NCBI GenBank assembly: GCA_003157775.1
Contig: PMKP01000223.1
Coordinates: 1-47,956, forward strand
Source of the DNA: Myxococcales bacterium
Lineage (GTDB): Bacteria > Myxococcota_A > Polyangia > Fen-1088
Length of the DNA stretch: 47,956 bases
Direction of reading: 5' to 3'
A model generated the notes under the pieces. It had not been told where the DNA came from, did no database searches, and worked only from the letters and a program-made list of their open reading frames with translations. The translations under genes were made by a program, and so were the position numbers. Shown piece after piece: positions 7,584 through 16,675 of the stretch (the first letter of the stretch is position 1; every line of letters begins with the position of its first letter).

Positions 7584-8609
7584 CTAGTAGATTTCCACTT
7601 CAGCCAAGTGGAAGAAGTTGGGCGGGGTGTTCAGGAGACGAACGTAGCGGCCTTCGGCGTGGAGGCCGCCTGCGGTCCATTGATCGAAGGTTTCTTTCCG
7701 TTCTCTCAGTAGCGTGAAGTTGATATTGTCCTTGCTCACTTCCAATTTGATGGGAACGGCCCGATCTTGGTAGCCGTCGGATCGGTTGTATGCGACCAGC
7801 TTGTTGAACTTGCGGACTGACCCGAGGTCGATGACTACCCATTGCTGGCCACCAGACTGCGTGTGGAAACCCATGTTGTTGCGGTCACCATCGACCAGCA
7901 GGCTGTGATCCGTTCCTTGCCAGGGATACTGGCTGCTGACGGTGACCGGGCAATGGAGCGCGATGTTGGGCTTTTCTAGTTTCCTGTCCAGCCAGTTCCC
8001 GCCGGTGGCAAGAAATGCGGCCAACACCAAAGCCGCGACTATCACGCGTAACCATCGCGCGACAAGCGCGCGGCCAAGGCGATTCGCCTCGAACTCAAGC
8101 GGCTCGGATAGCCTCGTGGCCAAGCCGCGCACGGCGCCAGCGAGGGACTCTCGATCTGCCCCGGTCAGTTTCGCGAGGGTGGCGTCCCGGTCCGGGGCAA
8201 GTATCGCTGTCAGCATCGAGCGTTGGGGAATCGTGAGCTTCGCGAATGCTTCCGCCAGCAGCGGCAGCTTGCGGGTGTTCGCCCAGTCGGTATCGCCAAG
8301 TGGCCCAACGCCGGAACGCAGACCTTCGCGCTCCAAGTAGGCGCGAACCAGCAAACCGACCCGATCGCAGTCAAGCAAAAGAGCCGCCAAGTTGCTCTCG
8401 CCAGTTTCTCCAATCTCGGCGACGTCGTCGGAAAGCTGGCGTGCGATGTCGAACCAGGCAAACCCGGGCTTGCCTGGGCCGAATGTGGCCTCGCGTGCCT
8501 CGGCCACGCGCGGCCCCATCCATAGGAGCCTGCTCAGCCAATTGGGCGTGGCTTGCTCTGACGCCACCGTTCTCTGGGCATTGACTTTTTCAGCTCGGTC
8601 ATCGCTCAT
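7584..8609 (-). CDS. Membrane-anchored discoidin (F5/8 type C) domain protein
   Basis: 341 residues, ATG at 8609. Residues 1-185 are a helical, probably cytoplasmic region with no recognised domain. A single transmembrane helix lies at about 187-203 (LRVIVAALVLAAFLA). Residues about 214-341 form a discoidin/coagulation factor 5/8 C-type domain: PNIALHCPVTVSSQYPWQGT, HSLLVDGD, QQWVVIDLGSVRKFNKLVAY, ending RYVRLL...HLAEVEIY, which is the classic closing strand. These domains bind glycans or other surfaces, so the exported half is probably a carbohydrate-binding module. The gene starts 32 bp after the stop of the upstream glycosyltransferase, on the same strand, so the two likely form an operon acting on a surface glycan. 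Confidence 0.82.
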   Translation of the reverse strand: MSDDRAEKVNAQRTVASEQATPNWLSRLLWMGPRVAEAREATFGPGKPGFAWFDIARQLSDDVAEIGETGESNLAALLLDCDRVGLLVRAYLEREGLRSGVGPLGDTDWANTRKLPLLAEAFAKLTIPQRSMLTAILAPDRDATLAKLTGADRESLAGAVRGLATRLSEPLEFEANRLGRALVARWLRVIVAALVLAAFLATGGNWLDRKLEKPNIALHCPVTVSSQYPWQGTDHSLLVDGDRNNMGFHTQSGGQQWVVIDLGSVRKFNKLVAYNRSDGYQDRAVPIKLEVSKDNINFTLLRERKETFDQWTAGGLHAEGRYVRLLNTPPNFFHLAEVEIY

Positions 8610-8641
8610 GGCAAGGCCAACAGTCTGCTGGTGTTCGTGCC

Positions 8642-10357
8642 TCAGAGGTGCGCTGGCAGCATTCCATCGGCGAGCGTGGTCTCAAAGGGGTACTCGATAA
8701 TGAGCCCACGTCCCGTCGTTCTTCGTGCCGCGGAGAATCGCTCATCCCGCCTTTGCAGGAAGTAGAGCGCTTCTCCCGTCTCTGGCGATAGCGCACGTCC
8801 TACCGCAAATACTCCCTTGAAATCGATATAGCGCCCAATCGTGTCGTTCTGCCAAACATTGGCGATCACTTCATTTGGCGAAGAGAAGGCGGGCTCCTTC
8901 CGCACCATCGGGGCTATCACATGAAAATACTCTGGCTGCAGTTCGGGATAGCACGCAGGACAGGTCCTGCCGAAGATGGGCTGAACCCCCTCGGTGCTTC
9001 CTCGTGTGGCAATCGTGGCGTTTGCCAAGCCCCACATTTCGATGACAGATCCCTCGGTGTAGTAACCAAAGACACCACCGTAGTCGGTCACCAAGCGTCC
9101 GCCGGGTGGCACGACCTGGCTCAAGAACTCCGCCGCCCGCAGGTAGTTTTTGACGTTTGAGGTTTCCCGGGCGACGCCAGCCAGTTTGTTCTTTTCGAAA
9201 TCGTCGTTGAGAAAACGATGGTCCGTTCGCACAGCCATCATTGCGGCGAGCAGAACAAACGGGACCGGAATAGACCACCGAAGGCGGCTTCTAGAGCGAA
9301 AGAAGGCGATCGTGGCGTTCGCTCCTGACACAACCAAGAAAACCACTAAGAAAGGCACGGTTGGCAAGAGAAACCGCCCGTAGGGCATCCAATCCCCTCC
9401 CACAGCGACGACGTACAGCCAATGAATTACGACAAAAGCGCCCACCAAGGCAGCTCCAAGCCTTCTGCGCCAAAGCAGCCAAAGCCATGCGACTAGTCCA
9501 CACCAGAGCCAGGCCCCTGTCGCTTCACCGAGCAGGTATTCGATGCCTTGGCGCGGCAAAAGCTTGGGTAGAAGCGCCTTCGCATAGTAGGTGCTCGGCA
9601 GGAACAGGCCGTAGTAGTGCCAGCGCCACATAAACCACAAAATGTAGACCGCAACCGGCGGCGCAAAAGTGCGAATGAATCGCCGGATCGATCGAGCATC
9701 ACCCCTGGAAAACACGCGCAGAAATGACCAGCCCAGCATGGTCCCCCAGGGAACGAATCCGTCGATCCGCATGAGTGCAACACAGAGCCCACCCCAGGCC
9801 GCCCACTTTTGCCATCGCGGCTCCGCGAAAGATTGTACCGTCGCCGCGAATGCGAAGACAACCAGCGCAACATAGGGAAGAGTCTCCATCCCCATGAGGT
9901 AGGAAACCGCAAGGTCGGTATTGAATGAAAGTAAAAGCACGCAGACCGAAGCGACCAGGCTCGATGCTCCGAACGAGCGTGCAAGTCGGTAGACAGCCCA
10001 TCCCAACAACACCACGAAGGGCACCCCCATGACCCTGGCCATGGTAAGGGGCGCCGCGCCTCGAGTAACAATCAGAGGCAGCGCTACGAGCACCATCCAT
10101 AGGAAGGTCGAGTAGCCTTCCACCCGGACGCCATGGCTGTAGACTGGTCCATGACCCAGCGCCAGGTTCTTCGAGGACGAAAAGGTAATGAATGCGTCGT
10201 CGATTCTTGCGTCACCGAGCGACACACACTGCAAGACAAACATCACGATCGCAAAGAACGTTACCAACCACAGAGGCCACTGCCGCACGCCCGTCCCAAT
10301 CCAATGCACCGCTGTGGCGCGCCATAGCTGTCGATGTATTGCGGAAGTGCGGTCCAA
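8642..10357 (-). CDS. Polytopic GT-C-type glycosyltransferase (AftB/PMT-like)
   Basis: 571 residues as read from a TTG at 10357; GTG codons at 10309 and 10288 are also possible starts and none has a clear SD, so the exact start is uncertain. The first membrane span (about 30-46) is followed by the GT-C signature DDAFITF (Asp53-Asp54) and then LALGHGPVYSHGVRVEGYST, as in AftB-type arabinosyltransferases and related lipid-linked-sugar glycosyltransferases. About ten further hydrophobic helices follow, then a soluble C-terminal part of about 150 residues (VVPPGGRLVTDYGGVFGY, YLQPEYFHVIAP-like). It should transfer a sugar from a polyprenyl phosphate donor on the outer face of the inner membrane. 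First gene of a two-gene operon with the discoidin protein. Confidence 0.8.
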   Translation of the reverse strand: MDRTSAIHRQLWRATAVHWIGTGVRQWPLWLVTFFAIVMFVLQCVSLGDARIDDAFITFSSSKNLALGHGPVYSHGVRVEGYSTFLWMVLVALPLIVTRGAAPLTMARVMGVPFVVLLGWAVYRLARSFGASSLVASVCVLLLSFNTDLAVSYLMGMETLPYVALVVFAFAATVQSFAEPRWQKWAAWGGLCVALMRIDGFVPWGTMLGWSFLRVFSRGDARSIRRFIRTFAPPVAVYILWFMWRWHYYGLFLPSTYYAKALLPKLLPRQGIEYLLGEATGAWLWCGLVAWLWLLWRRRLGAALVGAFVVIHWLYVVAVGGDWMPYGRFLLPTVPFLVVFLVVSGANATIAFFRSRSRLRWSIPVPFVLLAAMMAVRTDHRFLNDDFEKNKLAGVARETSNVKNYLRAAEFLSQVVPPGGRLVTDYGGVFGYYTEGSVIEMWGLANATIATRGSTEGVQPIFGRTCPACYPELQPEYFHVIAPMVRKEPAFSSPNEVIANVWQNDTIGRYIDFKGVFAVGRALSPETGEALYFLQRRDERFSAARRTTGRGLIIEYPFETTLADGMLPAHL

Positions 10358-10697
10358 TTGGGCACCATCGGCCGTTCTAGAACCACGGATGGAGGGTTGT
10401 GTTCATGCCCTTGCGGTGGGCTGTATGGGCAAGAGGCATGCCAGCGGAAGATGGCCTTTTACCTACGGTTGACGGTGATTTGCAGGCCAGCGACGCGAGA
10501 TTCGCGACTTTGGTGTCAGAGTTTGGTCGTGATCTCTTGAGCCCCACTAGGCAGGCCATCTCCAGATGACAAATGACGGCATCTGCGATGGCAAAGATCT
10601 CCAACTTGCGCGGATTCTTCAGGTCGAATCCGCGCCCAAGAGATCAACTCCACCCCTCTGCCCCAAGGGGAAGTAGGCCGAAACTGTCCGCTGCTGT
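10358..10697. other. Intergenic region upstream of a truncated-looking gene
   Basis: No supported gene. The frame of the plus-strand gene at 10698 is closed by TAG at 10674-10676, and no other frame here supplies a signal peptide or the missing N-terminus. It must contain the promoter for the leftward glycosyltransferase operon. No clear promoter, terminator or repeat is visible. Confidence 0.35.
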
Positions 10698-11750
10698 ATG
10701 CTGCAGCAGATTCCTGACACACTGGACTTCGGCAAGGTTACCCTCAACACCACCGCCAGAGGCGCCATCACCCTGACCAACAACGGCAGTGATGTTTGCC
10801 AGGTTTCTGGCCTCGACTTCGGCCCAAGCACCGACCCGGGCTTTGGGTTTGACCCGGACCAGGCACGCGCCTTCACGGTTGCGCCAGGGTTGAGCCAGGC
10901 TATCTCCGTCACTTTCGGCGCGTTCGACAGTGCGCCGCCGCACCTTCGGACCGGGACAGTGGTTCTGCAAACTGGCAACTCGCGTTCGCCGACGGCGTCG
11001 ATCGAATTGTCAGCCACCGTCAGCACGGCCTGCGTCGAGGCCAGCCAGTGGATTTACATCGTGGACGGAACCAGCAGCATGTTCTCGCGCTTTGATCCAG
11101 CTACGTTGACCTTCACCGACATCGGTGTGCTCGACTGTCCGGGAGATTCCACGCCCTATTCGATGGCGGTCGATCAGGACGCGGTTGCTTGGGTGGTATA
11201 CGGCGACGGCCAGCTCTATAAGGTGGATACCAGAACTGCACGGTGCGAGGCGACCAGCTTCCAGGTGGGACAGCATGGGATTATCACATTTGGAATGGGT
11301 TTCGTGTTCGCGCCGGCAAAGGACGTGGATACTCTCTACATCGCCGGTAGCGACGAGACTGGCTACACCAAGCTGGCCACCGTGGCGTTTCCTTCGCTGG
11401 TGGTAACGCCGATTGGGACCGTGACGGCCGGTGATGTGGAGCTGACCGGAACGGGTGACGGCAGCTTGTGGGGCTTCGTCCCGTCCGGGGCCAACCCAGA
11501 CGACCAGTCGGTGCTGGTGCGGCTCGATCCGGCCAGCGGCGCGACGCTGGAGAGCTACTCCTACCCGACTGTCGTGGGAGACACGTCTTGGGCCATGAAA
11601 TTCTGGGGCGGATCGTTCTGGATCTTCCTCGACGGGGCGGTGTATGAGGCGCCACGCGCCACGCCGCAAACCATCCGCACCGTCATCGCCGATACTGCTG
11701 GCCGCGACATCGTGGGCGCGGGGGTATCGACCTGCGCACCGCTATTCTAG
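10698..11750 (+). CDS. ASH-type domain plus beta-propeller protein, probably 5'-truncated
   Basis: 350 residues from ATG 10698. It starts abruptly with an Ig-like ASH/'choice-of-anchor' domain (LDFGKVTLNTTARGAITLTN; residues about 8-108), a domain that in myxobacteria normally follows a lipoprotein signal and one or more earlier repeats. No signal peptide is present although Cys-containing, extracellular-type sequence follows. Residues about 115-345 are repeating beta-propeller blades (WIYIVDGTSSMFSRFDPATL, LYKVDTRT, GSLWGFV, SFWIFLDGAVYE). An in-frame TAG lies only 8 codons before the ATG and there is no SD. The likeliest reading is the 3' portion of a longer exported surface protein whose 5' end has been lost; a frameshift or assembly error is the alternative. 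Confidence 0.6.
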   Translation: MLQQIPDTLDFGKVTLNTTARGAITLTNNGSDVCQVSGLDFGPSTDPGFGFDPDQARAFTVAPGLSQAISVTFGAFDSAPPHLRTGTVVLQTGNSRSPTASIELSATVSTACVEASQWIYIVDGTSSMFSRFDPATLTFTDIGVLDCPGDSTPYSMAVDQDAVAWVVYGDGQLYKVDTRTARCEATSFQVGQHGIITFGMGFVFAPAKDVDTLYIAGSDETGYTKLATVAFPSLVVTPIGTVTAGDVELTGTGDGSLWGFVPSGANPDDQSVLVRLDPASGATLESYSYPTVVGDTSWAMKFWGGSFWIFLDGAVYEAPRATPQTIRTVIADTAGRDIVGAGVSTCAPLF

Positions 11751-12109
11751 CCCCTTGATGGCCAATGCCAGGCTTCAAGTCGGAAGCGAACATAGATGGT
11801 TCAGTGCGATGGTGACGGCGTGCTCGGACACTCTGCCACCGTCGGCCAGAGCGGGGACACCGATGGAGGTTTGGCTAGGCGCAAATGCTACGACTAGCTC
11901 GCGCGCAAAGGATGGTGAGCCGCCGGCGCGCGCAGCGGCGGGGCAGGCCAGCGACGCCAATCCTAGCCCATAGCGTCAGAGCTGAACTAGCCGCGCCGAT
12001 GGCCAAGACATCGGAGCCATTTGACAGCGAGGGCACTCCTGCGTAGAAGGACGCCAGGTTGACGCTAGGACCCCAGAGGTCCCGTCCCCTTTACCCAAGG
12101 AGAAACAAC
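11751..12109. other. Intergenic region, possible gene debris
   Basis: On the minus strand, a 61-codon frame from TTG 11960 to 11775 reads as a signal-like start (LASLACPAAARA) followed by a beta-like segment (ELVVAFAPSQTSIGVPALAD). It has coding-like third positions but no ATG, no SD and no downstream domain, so it is best seen as the remnant N-terminus of an exported protein. The final 50 bp carry the leader and SD of the gene at 12110. Confidence 0.35.
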
Positions 12110-12412
12110 ATGACCCGCACGATCAAGGCTCTTTCGACGCTGGCTCTCGGTGGAATGCTATTTGGTGTCACGGGCTGCGAGGACACTGTCTGCAAAGAGG
12201 CGCTGGCCAAGGCGACCGCCGCCACCGCCGATGTGCAGAAGACGGTGAGTGCGCAGGCCGCGGAGATCAGCGGCTTGCGAGCCAGGCTGGCCGCAGCGGA
12301 TCAGGCCACGGCAGCGGCGAAGAAGGCGCTTGAGGAAGCCAAGGCGGCGGCTGCCAAGCCTGCCGAGCCCGCAGCTCCGGCCGCGAAGGCCGTCAAGGGC
12401 AAGAAGAAGTAA
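12110..12412 (+). CDS. Small coiled-coil lipoprotein
   Basis: 100 residues, ATG at 12110 with a strong SD (AAGGAGA, 12097-12103, 6 nt before the ATG); in-frame codons further upstream have no such site. The lipoprotein signal is MTRTIKALSTLALGGMLFGV with lipobox VTGC (Cys23). The mature part is an Ala/Lys/Glu-rich heptad-like helix (KEALAKATAATADVQKTVSA, ISGLRARLAAADQATAAAKK), ending with an Ala/Pro/Lys tail (AKAVKGKKK). It resembles Lpp-type or periplasmic spacer lipoproteins: a lipid-anchored helix whose basic tail could contact peptidoglycan or the envelope. No enzymatic motif. It stands alone between gene debris on both sides. Confidence 0.75.
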   Translation: MTRTIKALSTLALGGMLFGVTGCEDTVCKEALAKATAATADVQKTVSAQAAEISGLRARLAAADQATAAAKKALEEAKAAAAKPAEPAAPAAKAVKGKKK

Positions 12413-12561
12413 GCTTCTGTGTCTAGCGCGGGAGGGGGGCTCGCAGGACTGCGTGCACCCCCTCTTGATGTCGCGGGCCTGCCTCCCGACCGCGAGAAGT
12501 AGCGCGCAGCCGAGGGGCAGGTGGAGCCGACGAGGCTGACCCTCGCTTTCGGCATGTGGGC

Positions 12562-12708
12562 ATGGTCATATGCATGGCCTGCCATGCGTGTGTCGAGGAC
12601 GCGGCTCGCAAGGTGGGCGAGCGCTTCGCCAGCCGCAAGTCGGCCTTTGGCGAGCAGGGCGACATCACCGCCGAAGCCGCGGTTCAGATCGTGCGCGCAA
12701 GAGCGTAA
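12562..12708 (+). CDS. Possible 48-residue CxxC peptide
   Basis: A short frame from ATG 12562 to TAA 12706-12708 encodes MVICMACHACVEDAARKVGE followed by a basic/acidic helical tail ending IVRARA. The third codon positions are about 80% G or C, as in genuine genes here, and the C-x-x-C-x-x-C pattern near the start is suggestive of metal binding. Against it: no good SD, and the frame is open without ATG back to 12469, so it may be the tail of a lost longer gene. The rest of the 12413-12724 gap shows nothing else of note. Confidence 0.3.
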   Translation: MVICMACHACVEDAARKVGERFASRKSAFGEQGDITAEAAVQIVRARA

Positions 12709-12724
12709 AGTGCGCGCAGGCGCC

Positions 12725-14410
12725 CTACTGTGGCTGCGTGTAGGGCACGCCGTTGGCATTGCAAAGGTAGAAGGCCTGGTACTGGGGGTCCGTCACTAGC
12801 CCCTTTTGGGTGGTCCAACTGATCGAGGCGCAGGAGGGACGGCAGCAGTCCTCCATGGTGGTGGTTTCGTACATATTGTTGGAACTGCCGGTCTTGGAGC
12901 GAAAGTCCGGATCCTTGGCTGCCTGCGCTGCAGTCGTCACGTTCTTTTTCACTGCGGGCAATCCCTGGGGTGCCAGCTTGCAGCCGGTGACTCGGGTGAG
13001 ATTCTCGGGGCACTCGACCTTCGCCACGTAGACCGACCAGTTGAGGTGATAGAAGGTATCGATCGTGTTCGCCTTGATGCAGCCACTTTGAGACTGCTGG
13101 GTCAGACCTGGGATATTCGAAGCGATCTCATCGCAGGCGTTTGCGGTCTTCTGTACGCAAGCCGGAGAGGTCAGGGTCGCCTCGGTAACCCAACTAACCG
13201 CGGTCTTGCACTCCTGATAGAGGCTTGCAGGCTTTACCCCACCTTGGCTTGGCTGACCGTCGGCTGGGTAACTGGTGTACATGTAGAGGCCCGATCCCGA
13301 CTTGGCTATGACATTGCCGCTGCTATCAACCACTCGCGCGCAGGCGTTGTTGGCCCCCAACCCACCGGCGGGCATGTACACGTCGAAAGTCGTCGGTGTG
13401 GCCCCCGTGTTGAATGCCTGCGCGATGAGCGGAGGCGGAACCGGGATGGCCGAGGCTGGAGGATTGGGATTGTCGGGATTGAGCTGCACTTGCCGGTCGT
13501 TGCTGGGGCTCGGATAGGCATAGACCAGTTGGTAGCATTGACAGCAGGCACTCTGAGCGTTGCCGTCGATCCCTCCTGGATCCCCAACGTCGTGTCCGAC
13601 AACCGCGTAGTGAAAGCCAATGTTTCCGTCGTCCGCCGCGGCTTGTTCCATCTCGGGGCTGAACAACTGGTTCCGCTGGCACATGAAGGTCATGTCGGGC
13701 TGAGCCTTGGTGCCGGTGGGGGGGGCCGCACAAGCGTTGGCGACCGTGCATTTCCCGCCACAGTCAGTGGTCGTGTCCCCGTCCAGACACCCCGTCTTGG
13801 CGTTGTAGTCGTAGGGGATGAAGTCTTGATCGTGGCACTGATCGGGCGGCGGAAGCTTGTAGCTAACTGCGCTGCCACCCGCTCCCCCCGCGTCACCGGT
13901 CGTACCGGCTGTGCCACCGGCTCCCGCATTGCCCCCGCCGGCAGCCATGCCGCCGGCTCCGGCGTTTCCCCCGCTGACAGTCGAGCCGCCGGCTCCGGCA
14001 TTTCCCCCGCTGACAGTCGAGCCGCCGGTTCGGGTATTTCCCCCACTGGCAGTCGACCCGCCCGCTGGTTGCGTGCCGCCGACTGGTTGCGTGCCGCCGC
14101 TACTCGGGGCGCCGCCCATCGCCGTCGAGCCTGCCGTGGCGGTGGAGCCGCCCGTGCTCGTGCCGCCCGTGGTTGATCCGCCGTTTCCACCGGCAGCCGA
14201 CGAGCTTGAGGAGCCTGCGGAGCCGCCGTTCCCCGAGGCACCTCCGCTGCTCGTGCTTCCTCCTGCCGGCTTCGTGGAAGGCCCCGTCGATCCGCCATTG
14301 CCAGACCCAGTTGCCGTCACCTTGGCGCACGCCCCGACTCCTGCCATCAATGCGCACACGGCCCCTGTCGTTATGAGTCGTGGGAGTCGTATAGTCGCGA
14401 TGAAAGCCAT
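12725..14410 (-). CDS. GH45-like endoglucanase lipoprotein with circularly permuted catalytic domain
   Basis: 561 residues from ATG 14410, which opens the signal MAFIATIRLPRLITTGAVCA with lipobox-like GVGAC; the frame runs on upstream into the ygiQ region but only antisense-like. Residues about 32-180 are a GGS/GGT linker. The catalytic part (about 190-561) matches GH45 in pieces: DYNAKTGC (201-208), CCQCY (289-293), FDVYMPAGGLG with probable acid Asp343, then PENLTRVTGC near Cys467. The GH45 signature with the catalytic base, normally at the extreme N-terminus (T-R-Y-x-D-C-C-K-P-S-C), occurs instead at the C-terminus as TTTMEDCCRPSC (Asp521), followed by LCNANG, the segment that in fungal GH45 directly precedes the D-x-x-A-K-S-G-C block. 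The order is thus rotated. Predicted role: cellulose or glucan hydrolysis at the cell surface. Confidence 0.82.
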   Translation of the reverse strand: MAFIATIRLPRLITTGAVCALMAGVGACAKVTATGSGNGGSTGPSTKPAGGSTSSGGASGNGGSAGSSSSSAAGGNGGSTTGGTSTGGSTATAGSTAMGGAPSSGGTQPVGGTQPAGGSTASGGNTRTGGSTVSGGNAGAGGSTVSGGNAGAGGMAAGGGNAGAGGTAGTTGDAGGAGGSAVSYKLPPPDQCHDQDFIPYDYNAKTGCLDGDTTTDCGGKCTVANACAAPPTGTKAQPDMTFMCQRNQLFSPEMEQAAADDGNIGFHYAVVGHDVGDPGGIDGNAQSACCQCYQLVYAYPSPSNDRQVQLNPDNPNPPASAIPVPPPLIAQAFNTGATPTTFDVYMPAGGLGANNACARVVDSSGNVIAKSGSGLYMYTSYPADGQPSQGGVKPASLYQECKTAVSWVTEATLTSPACVQKTANACDEIASNIPGLTQQSQSGCIKANTIDTFYHLNWSVYVAKVECPENLTRVTGCKLAPQGLPAVKKNVTTAAQAAKDPDFRSKTGSSNNMYETTTMEDCCRPSCASISWTTQKGLVTDPQYQAFYLCNANGVPYTQPQ

Positions 14411-14450
14411 ATGAGTAGAGTAGCTATGTCCCGCGGATTTGGAAAGGGAC

Positions 14451-14475
14451 CCGCGCGCAGTAACAGTTCGCGCGG
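14451..14475. terminator. GC hairpin between ygiQ-type gene and GH45-like gene
   Basis: CCGCGCG (14451-14457) and CGCGCGG (14469-14475) are exact inverted repeats with an 11-nt loop. The hairpin lies in the 109-bp gap between two same-strand genes, after the ygiQ-type stop. It has no T-run, so it is a weak candidate terminator or leader hairpin. Confidence 0.3.
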
Positions 14476-14519
14476 CGGGCTGTGGAGATCTACGCACGTC
14501 TTGGCGGTAGCTGGCACGG

Positions 14520-16592
14520 TCAACGCACTGGCCGTGAAACTCGGTGGCTCGCAGCGGTTGAGCGACGGTGCGTGCTTGGTGGCTTGTTCGCAGGGGGACG
14601 GGCTCGGCGGGCCTGCTGGTGGTCAGGCGGGACCAGGCAGTCCCGGCCGTTGCCGATGAGATCTCTCCGGCCCAGGTGGACGAGGGCAGCGCGAAGTAGC
14701 GGCCAGTTTTCCGGATCGTGGTAGCGCAGAAATGCCTTGTGCAGCCGGCGCTCTTTCTCGCCGCGGGCCACGTAGACTTCTTCGCCGCCGCGCCGGCGCA
14801 GGGGACGCAGGGGGTTCTTGCCTGTGTGGTACATGGCTGTGGCAGTGGCCATGGGTGTGGGCAGAAAGGCTTGCACCTGGTCGGGCCGGAAAGCGTTGCG
14901 CTTGCACCAGAGGGCGAGCGCCACCATGTCTCGCAGGGTGGTGCCCGGGTGCGCGGCGATGAAATAGGGAATGAGATACTGTTGCTTGCCCGCCTGGCGC
15001 GAGAAGCGTTCAAACAGCACGCGGAACTCCTCGAACGCGGCGATGCCGGGCTTGCCCATCTTGGCCAGCGGCCCGGGCTCACTGTGCTCAGGCGCGACCT
15101 TGAGGTAGCCACCCACGTGGTGCCTGACCAGCTCTTCGATATAGGCGGGCGAGGCCAGGGCCAAGTCGTGGCGCACGCCTGAGCCGATGGTGATCTTCTT
15201 CACCCCTTCTGCCTGGCGCGCCCGCTGGTAGAGATCAATGAGCGGGCCGTGGTCGGTATCGAGGTTGGGACAGATGCCTGGGAAAAGGCACGAGGGCCGG
15301 CGGCACGCTGCCTCGATCAAAGGGTTCTTGCATGCCAGCCGATACATGTTGGCGGTGGGCCCGCCCAGATCGGAAATCACTCCCGTGAAGCCGGGCGTTC
15401 TCTCGCGTACCGACGCGATCTCGCGCAAGACCGACTCGGGCGATCGGCTTTGGATGATGCGACCTTCGTGTTCAGTGAGCGAGCAGAAGGTGCAGCCGCC
15501 AAAGCATCCGCGCATGATGGCGATCGAGCACTTGATCATCTCATACGCGGGAATGCGCGCGCCGCCATAGCTCGGGTGGGGCCGGCGCGAAAAGGGAAGA
15601 TCGTAGACGGCGTCCAGCTCTGCTGTGGTGAGCGGCAGAGCCGGCGGATTGACCCACAGGTCCCGGCTGCCGTGCCGCTGCAGCAAGGCGCGCGCGTTAC
15701 CCGGATTGGATTCGAGATGGACGATGCGCGAGGCGTGGGCGTAAAGAACCGGATCTTTGGCCACCGCTTCGAAACTGGGCAGGCGGATGACCTGTCCGTT
15801 GGACCCACGCCTACGGCCGATGGTGGTGCAATCGATCTGATATGGCTTTGGCGCCTTGGCTGACAGGGCGAAGGCCGTGCCGCGCACGTCGGTGATCGCT
15901 GCGACTGGCTCGCCCGCGGCCAGACGACGGGCGATCTCGACCACCTGGCGCTCGCCGTTGCCGTAGACGAGCAGGTCCGCCTTGGAATCGAAAAGCACGG
16001 ATCGCCGCACCTTGTCCGACCAGTAGTCATAATGAGCGACCCGGCGCAGGCTGGCTTCGATGCCGCCGATGACCACGGGCACGTCGGGAAAGGCTTCGCG
16101 GCAACGTTGGGCGTAGACTGTGACCGCGCGTTCCGGCCGCAGGCCAGGCTTTGCGTCCGGCGAATACGCGTCATCGCTGCGCACCCGCTTCTCCGCGGTG
16201 AAAAGATTCACCATCGAGTCCATGTTCCCGGCGGTCACGCCGAACATGAGGGCAGGGCGGCCGAGGCAGGCGAATGCGGTTGCCGAACGCCAGTCGGGTT
16301 GGGCGATGATTCCGACGCGAAAGCCCTGTTCCTCCAGCACCCGGCCGATCAGCGCTGCGCCGAAGCTCGGGTGATCGACGTAGGCGTCGCCGGTCACCAG
16401 GATGACGTCGCAGCATTCCCAGCCGAGCTGCTCCATCTCGGCGCGCGACATGGGCAGGACCGGCGCCACGCCGAAACGATGCGCCCAGTACTTTCGCCGC
16501 GCGAACAGGGTTGGGCGCAATCGATTGGGCGAGACGATCTGCCAGCGGGAGGAGGTAGGCATCGAAGCTTCTTTGCCATCGGGTGTAGGCAT
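14520..16592 (-). CDS. ygiQ: YgiQ-family radical SAM protein (UPF0313)
   Basis: 690 residues from ATG 16592 (an ATG at 16562 is a possible later start; neither has a strong SD). The N-terminal region carries the family hallmarks [40 protein letters not shown] and [12 protein letters not shown]. The radical SAM cluster motif is CFGGCTFCS (C-x3-C-x2-C), preceded by the [11 protein letters not shown] strand, and the SAM-binding region follows ([15 protein letters not shown]). The C-terminus includes HPGTTLRDM and [11 protein letters not shown]. Its length is close to that of the E. coli protein. The reaction is not established for this family. It is divergent from the collagen-like lipoprotein gene, and nothing nearby suggests a partner. 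Confidence 0.93.
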   Translation of the reverse strand: MPTPDGKEASMPTSSRWQIVSPNRLRPTLFARRKYWAHRFGVAPVLPMSRAEMEQLGWECCDVILVTGDAYVDHPSFGAALIGRVLEEQGFRVGIIAQPDWRSATAFACLGRPALMFGVTAGNMDSMVNLFTAEKRVRSDDAYSPDAKPGLRPERAVTVYAQRCREAFPDVPVVIGGIEASLRRVAHYDYWSDKVRRSVLFDSKADLLVYGNGERQVVEIARRLAAGEPVAAITDVRGTAFALSAKAPKPYQIDCTTIGRRRGSNGQVIRLPSFEAVAKDPVLYAHASRIVHLESNPGNARALLQRHGSRDLWVNPPALPLTTAELDAVYDLPFSRRPHPSYGGARIPAYEMIKCSIAIMRGCFGGCTFCSLTEHEGRIIQSRSPESVLREIASVRERTPGFTGVISDLGGPTANMYRLACKNPLIEAACRRPSCLFPGICPNLDTDHGPLIDLYQRARQAEGVKKITIGSGVRHDLALASPAYIEELVRHHVGGYLKVAPEHSEPGPLAKMGKPGIAAFEEFRVLFERFSRQAGKQQYLIPYFIAAHPGTTLRDMVALALWCKRNAFRPDQVQAFLPTPMATATAMYHTGKNPLRPLRRRGGEEVYVARGEKERRLHKAFLRYHDPENWPLLRAALVHLGRRDLIGNGRDCLVPPDHQQARRARPPANKPPSTHRRSTAASHRVSRPVR

Positions 16593-16675
16593 GAGACGGC
16601 TACCCTGCCCATGAATCTGTCAGATCCGCAGGCCAAGTGCGGCTCGAACCCCCCTTTACCCTTCGCTTTTCCGCG

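Noticed and set aside
10615-10640. tRNA T-loop-like string (ggtcgaatcc)
   Set aside because: No acceptor stem, anticodon arm or D-arm can be placed around it.
12806-14176. 456-codon plus-strand frame antisense to the GH45-like gene
   Set aside because: The opposite strand has a signal, a linker and recognisable GH45 motifs; this frame has none and no ribosome-binding site.
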